The position numbers were made by a program, and so were the translations under genes. From positions 560,356 to 624,355 of the forward strand of contig WBMW01000442.1 of NCBI GenBank assembly GCA_013396635.1: 64,000 bases of DNA. The letters are read 5' to 3'. The DNA comes from Penelope pileata (Eukaryota; Chordata; Aves; Galliformes; Cracidae). Positions within the stretch are counted from its first letter, which is position 1; the number at the start of each line of letters is the position of its first letter. Of the stretch, positions 50,611 to 62,010 are shown piece after piece. The notes beneath the pieces are model-generated. The model made no database searches. It had not been told where the DNA came from and saw only the letters and a program-made list of their open reading frames with translations.

Positions 50611-51894
50611 AGAACTTAAACATGAATTGAGATACAAATGGTTTTTTGTTTGTATTGTCATTGGCCTAGATTTTAAATCTTGCACACATCTCTGTATATA
50701 TTACTATATGCATTACTATATGCACCCAATTACTGTGATAGGTTACCAATCTTGTTTTCTGTGAGTACACAAGGGACGTTTTGCAGGTATATGTGACCCA
50801 GATTTTCATCCATGTTAGAAACAGTGCAATCTGTTTCTGCAGTTCAGTGTATCATCTACTACAACACATACATGCACCTTTTTCACGTTCTAATTGTAGG
50901 GAGGTGTATAACAGCACTTTGCGTAGAGAACAGAAAATCAGTGGGGTACAATCACAAGATGTCAGTATGTCAATATGTGCCTTATCTGTAGTTGGGACTG
51001 TTACAGCCAGCTACACGGTAGGGCTCCAGACAACAGCTGGTCATGATTTGACCAACTACAGAATATTTGTTTGAGGTTTAGAATCTATTCAGAATGATGT
51101 GCCCCACTAAACCATGTTCGTATACTTACAATTGAATGTGCATGAAAACAATCTTTTTCTCATTATCTGAAAGATCTTGCGGTTTCATGGTTAGGTTTAG
51201 GTCTGCCCTAGAGTGAGTAAGATTTGAAAACATAGCAAGTTTGCAGTGGGAGTCTGATATCATGAATTGATTGAAAGTCAACAGTGATTAGAGTTGATGC
51301 TTTGGAACAGTTTCAGGCAAATGCATTTCCATCAAGCTATGTTTTCTTAACTGGATTCAAACATTTCATATCAGAATAAAAAAAATCTAGTGAAATTTCC
51401 CAGGGAATCTTTGGTCAGAAAATGGGAAAAAGATAAAGAGAATGCATAGACATGTTGTAGTTCATTCCAGTACAGAAGAAAAGGAGGTTTTTAGTCTCAG
51501 AATGTCCACGAGGTTGCCTTTGTCTACTTATACTTCAAAGGTGAACAGGGATCAGCTAGGTGGTATTCTGATGCGGTTTGAAGGTGAAGGCAAAGAGTCT
51601 TTTTTATCTGATATAGCAGAGAGATGGAAGTGTTCAAAGAGAGGAGGGCCAGGATCAAAATGATGGGCCTGGAGAAGGCTTTGTAGCAATGCTTGGGATG
51701 GCATGAGAAGGGAAAGATGTCAGGATAAAAGAAAAAAGTGTTGAGGCAACAGCAGAGTAGAAGTTATGCACACTAAATTATACCCAACAGAACATCATGT
51801 ATTTAAAACATGCATCACTAGCTAGCACAGCTAAATGTATTGCAAAGCATATTTGGGGCCTTCTTTGTATTCAAGCCTGTTCCATATGATTGGA
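50611..51894. other. Spacer between two inverted CR1 copies, no gene seen
   Basis: This is AT-rich sequence with no supported gene. The frames of 97 and 73 codons have no recognised similarity. It separates two CR1 copies that are in opposite orientation. Confidence 0.6.
50700..50723. repeat. Exact 12-bp tandem duplication
   Basis: The unit ATTACTATATGC occurs twice without mismatch, about 90 bases beyond the truncated 5' end of the CR1 copy. Confidence 0.9.
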
Positions 51895-52208
51895 CAGACT
51901 CTTTAGCAGGGTCTGTGGCAATAGAACGAGGGGGAATGGCTTCAGACTGGAAGAGAGGAAATTTAGGTTGGATTTAAGGAAAAAGTTTTTCACTTTTCAG
52001 TGAAGTCAGGGTGGTGAAGTACGTGACGTGGTGGAAGACATGGAGGAAGACAAGGTGGAATATCTCTCTGGAGGCTTTCCAGGTCAGACTGGACCAAGCT
52101 CTGAGCAACCTGATCCAGCTGTAGATGTCCCTGTTCATTGCAGGAGAGTTGGACTAGATGACCTTTAAAGGTCCCTTCCAACTCTAAGGATTCTATGATT
52201 CTATGATT
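51895..52208 (+). mobile_element. CR1 LINE 3' end, plus strand
   Basis: This CR1 copy starts near 'gactctttagcagggtctgt' and runs through 'gagggggaatggcttcagac', 'ttggatttaaggaaaaagtt', 'ttccaggtcagactggacca', 'gttggactagatgacc' and the tail 'ggattctatgattctatgat' ending at 52208. About 60 bases at the 3' end are nearly the reverse complement of the copy at 50.2 kb, so both belong to the same or closely related subfamilies. The middle part at about 52020-52065 is rearranged, with GTGGTGGAAGACATGGAGG-type near-repeats where the usual CR1 text has the 'ggaacaggttgcccagag' block. It is not coding-competent. Confidence 0.95.
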
Positions 52209-53016
52209 GTAGTAAATACTGATGTCAAAATCCTTCTTTTTCAAGGGAAAGAAGTACAATAGCGATAAACATAAAAGATTAAGAAGAACAAAGTATTTTG
52301 AGTATTCTTGCATTTTTTCTCTCATCACATTGTATTTACTTTGATGAGCTGTCAGGGATCATCAAAATACTCGTGAGCCCCTTTAGCAGCCTGCATGTCC
52401 ACTTGTTCAGATGGGAGTAGTGAAGACAAACATTCTGTACTATTTCTGCTGTGTCTTGAGTGGCATGAGAGCAGTGAGTTTTCCCCAGCTATGTGTCATC
52501 TTCCAGTTCAGAACTAATGAGAAGTTGCCCTGGTCTTGTGGAGGCAAAGGGTCTGCTTCCTTATCAGATGACTTTAGGCCCAGATTCTCCAAATATTTCT
52601 GCCTCTATCTCATCCAGATTGTTCCGACAAAAAATGTCTGCTCATGACAAGTTGGCAAGACAAAATAAAGAGCATAAAGTTGTTTGGATACTAAAGCGCT
52701 GTTGCTCCCCATATATGACTTATGAGCTCTCTTCTTTTGAAATTATCAGTGCCTTAGGCTGCTCCAGGAAATACTAAGGGAGAATTTTGCTCTTATCAAA
52801 GAGAAATTATGTGATTGGAAATACCAGCATTTCCCAGTGAGCACTCTGAGAAAAATGACTGGAATACTCTTTCAATATTATGAAACTGCCAAAATATGCT
52901 CCTTTTATTTAACATATTTCATATTCTGACTGTTTAAGGATCTCAATATTAAACCAAAAAGTTTCAGTTAGCTAGTCTCATTCTCTTGGTTGAAATTACC
53001 TTCATATCTACAATTA
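52209..53016. other. Non-coding DNA, no gene seen
   Basis: Overlapping frames of 78 and 94 codons at 52411-52777 have no recognised similarity. No other structure was seen. Confidence 0.6.
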
Positions 53017-53190
53017 TCCCATCCCTGGAGATGTTCAAGGCCAGGTTGGGTGAGGCCCTTGGCAGCCTAATCTGGTGGGTGGCAACTCTGCCCATGGCAG
53101 GGAGTCTGGAACTAGATGATCTTTAAGGTCTCTTGCAGTCTAAGCCGTTCTTAGACTGTGATTCTGTGATTGAATGATGATTCTGTGGTT
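53017..53190 (+). mobile_element. CR1 LINE 3' end of a different, older subfamily
   Basis: The text runs 'catccctggagatgttcaag', 'gccaggttgggtgaggccct', 'gcagcctaatctggtgggtg', 'ctctgcccatggcagggag', 'gaactagatgatctttaagg', and ends in a tail of imperfect 'gattctgtgattg' units up to about 53190. The 'ctggtgggtggcaactctgcccatggcag' type body differs from the copies at 50.2 and 51.9 kb and marks another CR1 subfamily. It is 5'-truncated and non-coding. Confidence 0.93.
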
Positions 53191-53945
53191 GAACGAATGC
53201 TTACATTTCTTCAAGGATCCTTAAGACAGTCAGACTCTGTAATAGGCAAATTCTTCATACCTCAGATATTTCCATGATGTCAATGAAGGTGGATAAGGTT
53301 ATACTCGGAAGTGAAAGACAAAAAGAAATAAGGGTCTAGAGTGTAAAATTGATAAAGAGATATACCATATTCTAGTCTTTTTTTCATTAAGAATTAGCAG
53401 CTTCGTAAAACTCAAAGCTGTGGTACAATGAATTAGTCTTCTACATTTGCATCTAATGCCAACATTTTTAAGCGCTTTTACCTGCAGTCCACTCTCTAGA
53501 CATCATCTGAAAGTTTCCAATTTCTATTTTTTAGATATTCTGTGCCATTTTTCCTTCAGAACATAATTTTGACTTATGTATCTAAAACATAAACCTGTTG
53601 TGATTCAGGAATCTGGGGCAGGAAAAATGTGTAGCTTGAGACAGTTTTTTTTAAGTATTTGTATTTCCTGTGTGACTTGCTGGAAAGGTTTCCCTCTTCC
53701 AAGGTCTTTAACAACAAGTGCTTACTCCATTAGTTAAACGTAGCAATGTCCAGAATTTGATTCTAGTAGAAATCCGTTAACTTATTTCTTCCCTTAATTG
53801 TGCTCCTTGAAGTGCAACTCAATTAAAAGTTAGGTTTTATTCTTAGCTTGCTGTCAATCTCCTGACAAAAACAGACTGATATTCCAGGAAGGAGTCCCTA
53901 CTTGCAGTAGTCTCACAGCACTGATTTCTGTTCTACTTACTATAG
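53191..53945. other. Non-coding DNA, no gene seen
   Basis: This is AT-rich sequence between CR1 fragments, with no open frame of note and no structured element. Confidence 0.6.
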
Positions 53946-53970
53946 GTAGAATCATTTAGGCTGGAGTTCT
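53946..53970 (-). repeat. Possible tiny CR1 3' terminal fragment
   Basis: 'gtagaatcatttaggctgga' resembles the reverse complement of a CR1 terminus ('agaatcatttaggttgga'), but the similarity stops after about 20 bases. It may be an extreme 5' truncation or chance. Confidence 0.3.
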
Positions 53971-55898
53971 TCGTAGAAACAAGACTATCAATATTACATT
54001 TCAGTGAATACTTGTTTTTAACAAATTATTTTAATCCTGTTTGAAATCTCATTATTATAGAGACAGCATTCTGCTGTGTGCGCTATATGAATGAAAAAAA
54101 GACTTTTTCTCCAGCAGTTTTCCACTGTTGTAAAGCACAAAACGAAAGAGGTAATAGCAATGACCAGATTGGGGAATGTATTTGTCAAATAACAACTACA
54201 ATGTTATGGAAAGCTTAATCACAGTCCAAGTTCCTTCTTAAATGTTTTATGGCTTAAGATGTTACTAGAGGAGGGGTTATATGTGAAAATCTCTTAATAG
54301 TAAGGAAAAAGATTATAAAAGTGGGACAACTCTTTTCATGACATTGAAGGACATCTTTAAAACCAACTCTTAGCTAGTATGAGAAAAGTTGATATGTTCA
54401 GTAAGAAGCTGTGGTATCTTTGTCTTGAAGGACAAAGATTTTAAGCTAGAATGAGTGAGGAAGAAGAGTAATGGTATGAAGAGAGTCACATGAGCATGTC
54501 TGTATCCAGCAGATAAAGGGTGGCAGGACATGATCTGCCAAGAGCAGAGCTTGCCAGAATATCTTTAATCATTACTAAGCTTTTGCTAAAATAAGTGCCT
54601 AAACAAAAGAAAACAGAAAAATAGCAAAAAAATAATTAAAAAAATCTTAGGATGTTTTCACAGTATTTTCAATTTATAGTTTTATTAAACTTTACACTAA
54701 GAATGTTGTAAAACTACTAATAAAATTTTCTTTTGTGGATACAGTGCTGAAAAGGGCTGACAATTATTTTTACAATTGTTTTCACCACTAGCATTTTATT
54801 ACTTAAAAAAAGAAAAAAAGAGAGAAAGAAAAGAGTCCACTTTGAATCTGAAAATTACAGAATAATATGAGAATTTGAAACAGCTGTGAAATTTCAAAAT
54901 ATACACGGATGATTCAGATAGGTGTTGGAGTGAGGAACTTGCCCTGGAAATTTCAGCTACGAAGGACCTGGCTTGCCTTCCGGAAGTAACTTTTTGGCTG
55001 CTTAGATTGGGAACCTAGGGTCAACAGGCTCTAGATATAACTCTCTCGGTTAAAAGCTTCTGGTTTCTGAGCTGCATACAAGCCATCAGTATGGGGCTTT
55101 TAGATTCCACAAAAAGGTCTAAGTCAAAACTGATACTAAAATAGTTCTCTGCAGTGACAAAAAATACGTTGTTATTGTTCATGAGGATTGAGAAAAGGAA
55201 ATAGGGGTAGATACTGTGTTTGCTTTGGAATGAGATTCTCCAGAGAATAAAGTGATGGGGAAAAAAAAACATTTTTCAATTTTTTTTTTTAAGAAGCATT
55301 TCTACTATCCACACATACTACATGAATACAGAGCAGTAAAAGATGGATCAAGAGCTGACTTTTGTTAGATTTTCCCTGGCACTTCCATCAGGAAGGAGGA
55401 AGGGAGCATTTAACAAAGAAGGAGATTAGCCAGGAGAGGGCAGAATCATAAAAGCTAAGGGAGGAGAAAACTGAAGTGTGAAGAGAATGGTTGGTAGTGC
55501 AAACCATAAGAAAATGGGAAAAGGATTTAGATCTCTAGCTTTGTGCAGGATGATATTTGCAATGTACTGGGACAGAAACTGAACAAGGCAGCACCTAGGA
55601 GAGGAGCAGGGAGGAAGTCCCAGTTCCAACTGGAACTTGCACATTCACCCAGATGACACGTGATGCAGATTAATGGGACTTTGTCGACCTACTTTCTTGA
55701 TCTCTGTGAATGTAAGACTTCATCATAGCAGCTTTTGTTGAAACAGGATGCAATTTAAGGCAAGAATGTTCCCTCAAAAGTAAATAAACATAAAACGGAT
55801 GGGATGTTATGTTTTATTAACACTAATCGCCGTCTTTTCTGATTGTTGAATTTTCTGAACACCAGATTCCTGTCAGGGCTGTTGCTGCTCTTTCCCTA
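53971..55898. other. Non-coding AT-rich DNA, no gene seen
   Basis: This stretch contains A-rich and purine-rich runs (for example about 54805-54835) but no gene or nameable repeat. Confidence 0.65.
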
Positions 55899-56119
55899 TT
55901 TTTCTTCTTTTTCTTTTTCTTTTTCTTTTTCTTTTTCTTTTTCTTTTTCTTTTTCTTTTTCTTTTTCTTTTTCTTTTTCTTTTTCTTTTTCTTTTTCTTT
56001 TTCTTTTTCTTTTTCTTTTTCTTTTCCCTTTCCTTTTCCTTTTCCTTTTCCTTTTCCTTTTCCTTTTCCTTTTCCTTTTTCTTTTTTTTCTTCTTCTTCT
56101 TCTTCTTCTTCTTCTTCTT
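55899..56119 (+). repeat. 221-nt uninterrupted pyrimidine tract, compound microsatellite
   Basis: Every base from 55899 to 56119 is C or T. Three arrays follow one another: about 19 units of CTTTTT (C at every sixth base from 55907 to 56021), then about 8 units of CCTTTT (56032-56079), then about 10 units of TTC (56088-56119). The first two arrays are both hexamers and differ by one base, so the second probably arose from the first by a T-to-C change that then spread. Open frames of Ser-Phe/Pro-Phe on one strand and Lys-Glu/Lys-Gly on the other are artefacts of the period. The tract is a strong triplex (H-DNA) candidate. Confidence 0.98.
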
Positions 56120-59100
56120 GGCTCAATGAGATTGAAAATATATGGTACTTACTTTGCATTATTCAGAAGAAATACACTTCTTCAAACCTTGCATGTCTTC
56201 GGTATCTGGAAGGTAACTTGAAATAAACACGAAGCCTGTTACACAAATATTGCTGTTCTCTTTCATTCAGATGAATTATTTTATTTTATCATAAATATAT
56301 GCAGCTGAAATGATGCCCATTTTGTTGTTATGACTTTAGCCTGATGTACTGCTAACCCTTTATTTTTCTAACGTCCCATCTGACATAAAAACTGTAGATA
56401 CAACTAGTTCTTACATTTCTTCAAAATGACCACTGAACTTACTTCCAAAACCCTAAGTGAGATTTTATGTTTGAAAACAAGAAGAGAGTATGTGAAAGAG
56501 CATACGGAATTTATGGGTTTTACACAACAAATGCCAGTGGGAAACACATTCCCTTGTCTACTTGGTCCGAGGATGAGACTGTCTATTTATGAAGGCAGCA
56601 TTTTCTCAGCTGCTGCTGTCATGCCGTCCTCCCTCACATTATGGCTATTGAAGGAAAATGTCTCTTCCATATTTAGTAACTCAGGTGAGGTGAGGTATCA
56701 GTACCTTTTAGTCCTCTGTTGATACTGCTGAAGAGTGTTTTGAATCAATTAAGTATGAACTAGACAAGTCAAAACCTTGTAGAAAATCCAGCTCTGTGAT
56801 GTGAGTGCCATAAGAAACAGAGCATAAGAATCTTTTCTCAGTTTTAGACGTGTGGAAAATGCTATGTATGGATAGTATAACGTCTCAAGCACTAGGTATG
56901 AAAGTCTTTTCTCCTATGCTCACATACCTCAGGAAATGACAGAACAGATTAATATAATAGTTTGAAAATACATCAAATATTGAAATAAGAGGTATTGACA
57001 TGACTGAAATTCTACAAAGACAAGGAATCTACTTGTTTATTTTATGTAGGTGGACCTCAAACTCAGCATACTGATTTACAAGTTCATTTTAATAGCCAGT
57101 AGATGGAGCCTGACACCTCTTGGCAAGATTAACTCACTTTTCTACAGATTGTGAATTCTTATTTGAATCAGAAAAGTAATTTTTACTTCTTTTCTCATTT
57201 TGGCTTAGTTTGTTGTTGTGGATTAGATTTGCAAGGAAAAAAAAAAGAAGCAGCATTCCTTATCTGTTGAAAGGTAAATTCAGATGCTATGGCACAGTAG
57301 AAAGATAGTGGAGAAGCTTATTATACTCCTTAAAAAGCTTCTTGCCTCTAAATTGTTCGAAATTGTATATGTTGGCATAACATTCACAGATAGAGTCAAC
57401 AAATGTCTTATGTCTATGTGAAACAGAGAACAATAAGGCAGTGTGGGTCTAAAACCTTTGGCTTGTAAGGATAGAGTTAAAAAAGGTTTTACATGCTTGC
57501 TGAATCTTGACATCAGCTCACTTAATTTCCTTCTGATGAACAGTAAACACATCATGAATGTTTCTATCTTGTTAACATATAAAATGCAGTCTATAGTCCC
57601 TAGATTTTAAATAAATTCTAATCAGAAAGCAGAGGACTGTCTGTCTCGTTTTTCTGTTCTTACAAAGGCTTTACAAAATTTGTATCTGCAAATTAATAAT
57701 ACACTCCACTAGTAGGGTATTATGCAGGCTCTATCACCTTGGTTTTACAAGCATGGCAAACATTTTCAGTATTACAGGTGTGTTTTTTTTTTTTTTAACA
57801 AGCAGCTCATACCCAACAAATCTTTAGCAAATGGGCCTTTAAAGTGCACTGCAGATAGTGAAAAATGATCAAACACTAGAGAAAAACTTGTAAGAGTAAA
57901 CATATAGAAACTGTAAATAATTAAGAAATTGGTTCCCTTTGGGACCTGATTTTGAACATTTTTGGATGAAACCAACAATCTCATTTTCAGTTATCAGGCC
58001 ACAGATATTCATTTTGAATAACATTGGGAGGGGATTAATGCCAGAGCAAAAATCCTCAATAAAACATGCATAAGAAATTATGAGAACTGAAGGATATTGT
58101 GGGAAGCCAAGAGCTGGAATGGAAGCTCTATTTCATCTTTAACTAGAGCAAATGCCATTGCAATTACAGTAATAGCAACAGAAACAGAGCTGAACTAGGC
58201 AGATGACAGATGATCGGCAGTAGGAGGGGGTGTCCACATTCAGGATGAGTCACAGTGAGTTTGCAGATAAAATGCGGTAAAATAGTTTGGCCAGGACAGT
58301 GTGAACAGACACTAAGAGAGATAAAGTCAAGTGATTCTTTGAAGGTGGTCTGATCTTTAAATATGCTGCAGATTAGAGGGCTTGTGAGAGGATTGAGGCC
58401 TTGCTGAGTAGGGGCTGGATAGTTACTCCCAACCTGTTCTCAACACAAGGAAATAGAGAAGTCATGTTCCTACAGATAATGCAGCAGTGCTGCCCTTGCC
58501 CTTCTGCCAAGGCTATGCAGTCTTGCCGCATGTCAGTCATCTGCAGAGATAACACAGTGTTACATTGAACAATTCTGACCTCAAACAATCTTACTGCAAG
58601 AGGACACAGTCTGTCAAAATGGAAAATTTGTATGTTTTTTTTTTTAAAGTAGAATTCTGTAAGTCGGAAGAAAACAATGTGAAGAAATCCCAGCTCCTGT
58701 TAAATCTCATTCAAGTGATCTTACACAGAGTACTCAGTAACTAGTAGGTGCTGGTAGGTGTCCTTGATAATAGTTCTCTTCTGTTTCATTTGAAAACAAC
58801 CCTGTTCTTTCTCATGTCTTGTCCTTCCCAATTGGAAAATTTATTTTGGGCTAAGATATATTCTTTACCACTTTCAGAACTCTTCGAAGAGTTATTTCCT
58901 GCCTTGGTGAGCACACAAAAAACAATGTTAGCGGTTCAGACAAATATTCAGAAGTATATTTTTTCTGAATAAATCAATGAGAAATGAATTTGACTAGCTG
59001 CTCACCCAGATAGCTTCAGTGACAGTGGATCATGGCTTTGCTCAGAAACAAAATTATCACACTGTTGTTTTTGTCATCCAGGTTTCACCATACTTTCTAT

Positions 59101-59134
59101 TTGTTATTACTTACCTATCTGTGCTGTTACAAAT
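56120..59134. other. Non-coding AT-rich DNA with one CTCF-like site
   Basis: The longest frame is 98 codons (56426-56722) and has no recognised similarity. The CTCF-core-like motif at 57.10 kb is listed separately. A T-run lies near 57783-57796. Confidence 0.6.
57096..57109 (+). promoter_or_regulatory. CTCF core-like motif
   Basis: CCAGTAGATGGAGC matches CCASYAGRKGGCRS at 13 of 14 positions (A for C at position 12). It lies about 1 kb from the long pyrimidine tract. Binding is inferred from the motif only. Confidence 0.45.
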
Positions 59135-59246
59135 CCTTTAATTTGGTGGTGGTAGATTATATGCTCTTTGGAAAGGAGTTTGTTACTTTTTTTGTGAAGC
59201 ACTTAGCACAATTTCAACCTCTGGAGTAATAGTAAATACTGAATAC
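59135..59246 (+). repeat. Ancient LINE/SINE 3' tail (L2/MIR or CR1-L3 class)
   Basis: 'gattatatgctctttggaaa', 'ttttgtgaagcacttagcac' and 'agtaatagtaaatactgaat' line up in order with the widespread amniote 3' tail 'gattgtaagctctttggggc', 'gtacagcacctagcac', 'ggtaatacaaataata'. This tail is shared by old L2-type LINEs and the SINEs they mobilised. The copy is strongly diverged and truncated. The exact family is not asserted. Confidence 0.5.
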
Positions 59247-61904
59247 TTTTTTTGATACAGAGGAATGTTGCAACATAGTCCATTACCAGTTGATTAGAGG
59301 AGCAGAAATAAACCTTGAGCACGGAGCTGTAGTTCCCTGCTCAAATGACACTAAACCTATTTATAGATACATACTAGGCAGAAAGTAGATGAGGAACCAA
59401 AACATTAAGGAAATAATTTTCTCAGTCACTACCAGGCAATGACAGAATTATCTTACTAGTATTTAGCTTTTGATATTGCAGAACAGAAAGTGTGTGAAGG
59501 GCCCTGGAACGGACACATCAGATTCCCCGTGCTCCCAGGCAAGAGCTCTCGGTGGCAGGGAGGAGCGACCGTGGAAAGGCTGAGTGGTCAGAGGTGGACA
59601 AACGTCTGAACAGGATGTGCACTGTCTGCGTTTCCAGGGAAGTGACTGAAATTAATGACATCCTTCATGATATTTTTAGACTCTCTAACCCCTTACTCTT
59701 GAGGACCGAATGATGAGTATAGTAGAAATAATCATGATGGGAGAGCGCCAACTATCAAAGCTGGCAGAAGCTAAAATTGGAAGCATTGAAATGTTGATGG
59801 ATGGTGCAAGATTTTAAAGGATTTGAAATTTTTGGATGAGTGTATTGGAAGAATGACACACTGAAGTGGTAGCAAATGACTTTATTTTTTGCCTGCATTC
59901 AAATGACACAATTGCATAAAACCTTACCCTTGAAGCAGACAAGAAGGCCATTTCTACTATATCTGCAGACTTGCAGAACAGCAATGATACAAAAATTAGT
60001 GGATTTGTACCAAAGATGAATTTGGACAGAGGATGTTTTGCCCAAAAAATTTACATTTAGGCCTCAGACTGACTGATATTTTTAGTAAATTGCCATCAAA
60101 TTCTTTATCAGAAAGAGAGGTCAAGAAACACATAAAAGGTTATGATACTATATAACTCTGAGCCAGTCTTATGGTAGCATTGGAGAAGGATGAAAAAGCA
60201 GGAAAATACTACATTTGGATATAGACATACACAAGGTCACATGACATGAACTTATATTTTCCATGAAATAAAGCATACATACATTATTACGTATTGCTAT
60301 AGCCTTGCAGAGGCTGCTAGTACATCCCAACAGGCTGACAATACTGAATATAACTATAAAATCTTTAATAATAAAGATGAAACTGGCTTGCTGTTCTCTA
60401 GATCTGCAAGTTTCATGCCGTTTCACACCCCAACAGTTGAACATTGAAAAAAGAGAAGGAAGAATTCAACCATTCCCCATTGTTTCCCTGACTGACTAGT
60501 GGTAAGCTGTTCATCTTAAACAGAAGTCTTTCTTTGGAGACACTTACTTCAGGAGTACAACACAATGCAGTCCTGCATTGATTTGGTGAACTCCTCACTT
60601 CAATCAGGGTAAAATCAGTGAAGAGAAAAATGATACAATTGCTTGCAGATAAGAAGTCATTTCCAAGTATTTGAAAAGTATTGCAAGCTGTGAACTCTGC
60701 AGATTTGCAGAGGTGGCAAACTCAAAGGGATAACCCTGTGATGGTCATGATGAGCAAACACACACTGTGAAAACAGAGACTTAAGGAAAATGGAAGACAG
60801 AAAGATAACGGAGTATGTTAATTCTGCTGTATTTATTTATTTTTATTTTTTTAAAGAATTCACTTGCATGAAGTGATCCCCTAGGGAAGGGGAAATTTGG
60901 AATGTCTAGAGCTAACCCAAAATACCTGATAAGGCAGTCAATATTGTCCCCAAACTACAAATTCAATCTTTTTTCAGTTATTTTCAGTCATTTCACAGGA
61001 ATATTTTGTGTCTACTGCACTAGAAAAAAAGAACCTCTAAGCAAATCATTGCTCAATTTTTAAATTTTTTCTCCTCTTTTTCTTTTCCCCCCTCTTCTAT
61101 TTTCATAGAGAAAACAACTGTGTCTTCTTGTCTTCCTGCAATTCTTATTCCTTCTGCTTTCTTCCCTGGACGCCAGATCAGGGCCCATTTTTCACTTTCC
61201 ATTTTTTCTATTTAATTGTTCTCAGAAAATCATTACAACTTTCAGTACTGGTCACCTTGAGCCATGCCAGAGCGTGAAGACTGTACTCCTGTCCAGCTAT
61301 GAGGGGTGGCTTCTCTCTGATCTCTTTTTCACTCGTTCTGTTATCCCTTCTACAGGCATTCAGTTGTTTTGTGCAGATGAAGCTGTAAAAAATGGAAATA
61401 TCCTATGAGATACCAGATTTCATATTTGCCTTTTAATTTTACTCTTGTGGATTGGAAGTTCAGGCCCACAGGCCTGCAGCCACATCAGTCTGCTACTTTT
61501 CCATATTAAAACTTATATCCATATCAAGACTTAGCAAATAACACTTGAAACTCTCCCCTCTAGCTTCTTGGTGAAATCTGTTGTATGGAACTGTCTTTTC
61601 CCATATCTCCATCCTATTTACTTTCTCAGCCATCCCTACTACTATGATAAGTCATCACAATTTCTTGCTGTCCTCAGTTTCTTAGTCAGATTCCTTCTTG
61701 AAATTTCCAGTCATGACAAATCAATTTTAAATCTCTTTCTCTGCCTCAAAGGACTAATACATCTACTGTTTCACATGTTTTGACTCTCATTTCTCCTCAG
61801 AGCCTTTTCTTCTATTTTTGCTCCATTTCATAGTTGCCATCAAACGCATTCCCATTCTGTTCTCCCTTTTTTCAGTATGCCTTTCTTCCAGGTTTCCCTC
61901 TTCA
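59247..61904. other. Non-coding DNA, no gene seen
   Basis: A GC-richer, relatively CpG-rich patch lies at about 59495-59645, with no open frame or splice pair to support an exon. The stretch 61050-61340 is pyrimidine-rich. The 91-codon minus-strand frame at 60169-60444 has no recognised similarity. Confidence 0.6.
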
Positions 61905-62010
61905 TTCTCTACTCACTTGAAAAAAAGAATTGTCTTAAAACATACCTCTTCCAGTAGAGCTTTCAATGACAATCTCACCCAAATGCTAATCCCCACCAGA
62001 GCCATTTTGA
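61905..62010 (+). repeat. Possible ancient LINE ORF2 C-terminal/3' remnant
   Basis: The translated stretch THLKKRIVLKHTSSSRAFND, in the plus frame of 61818-62027, resembles the 'K-T-H-L-F-x-x-A-F-N-D' text common at the end of old L2/CR1-L3 ORF2 remnants. The DNA 'cttaaaacatacctcttcca' matches the usual 'ctcaaaacacacctcttcca'. The pyrimidine-rich lead-in at 61780-61900 also fits. It is strongly diverged, with rough limits. Confidence 0.35.

Noticed and set aside
55843..56226. Ser-Phe/Pro-Phe repeat protein and its antisense Lys-Glu/Lys-Gly protein
   Set aside because: Both are read directly from the hexamer microsatellite; any 6-base period without stops yields such dipeptide repeats.
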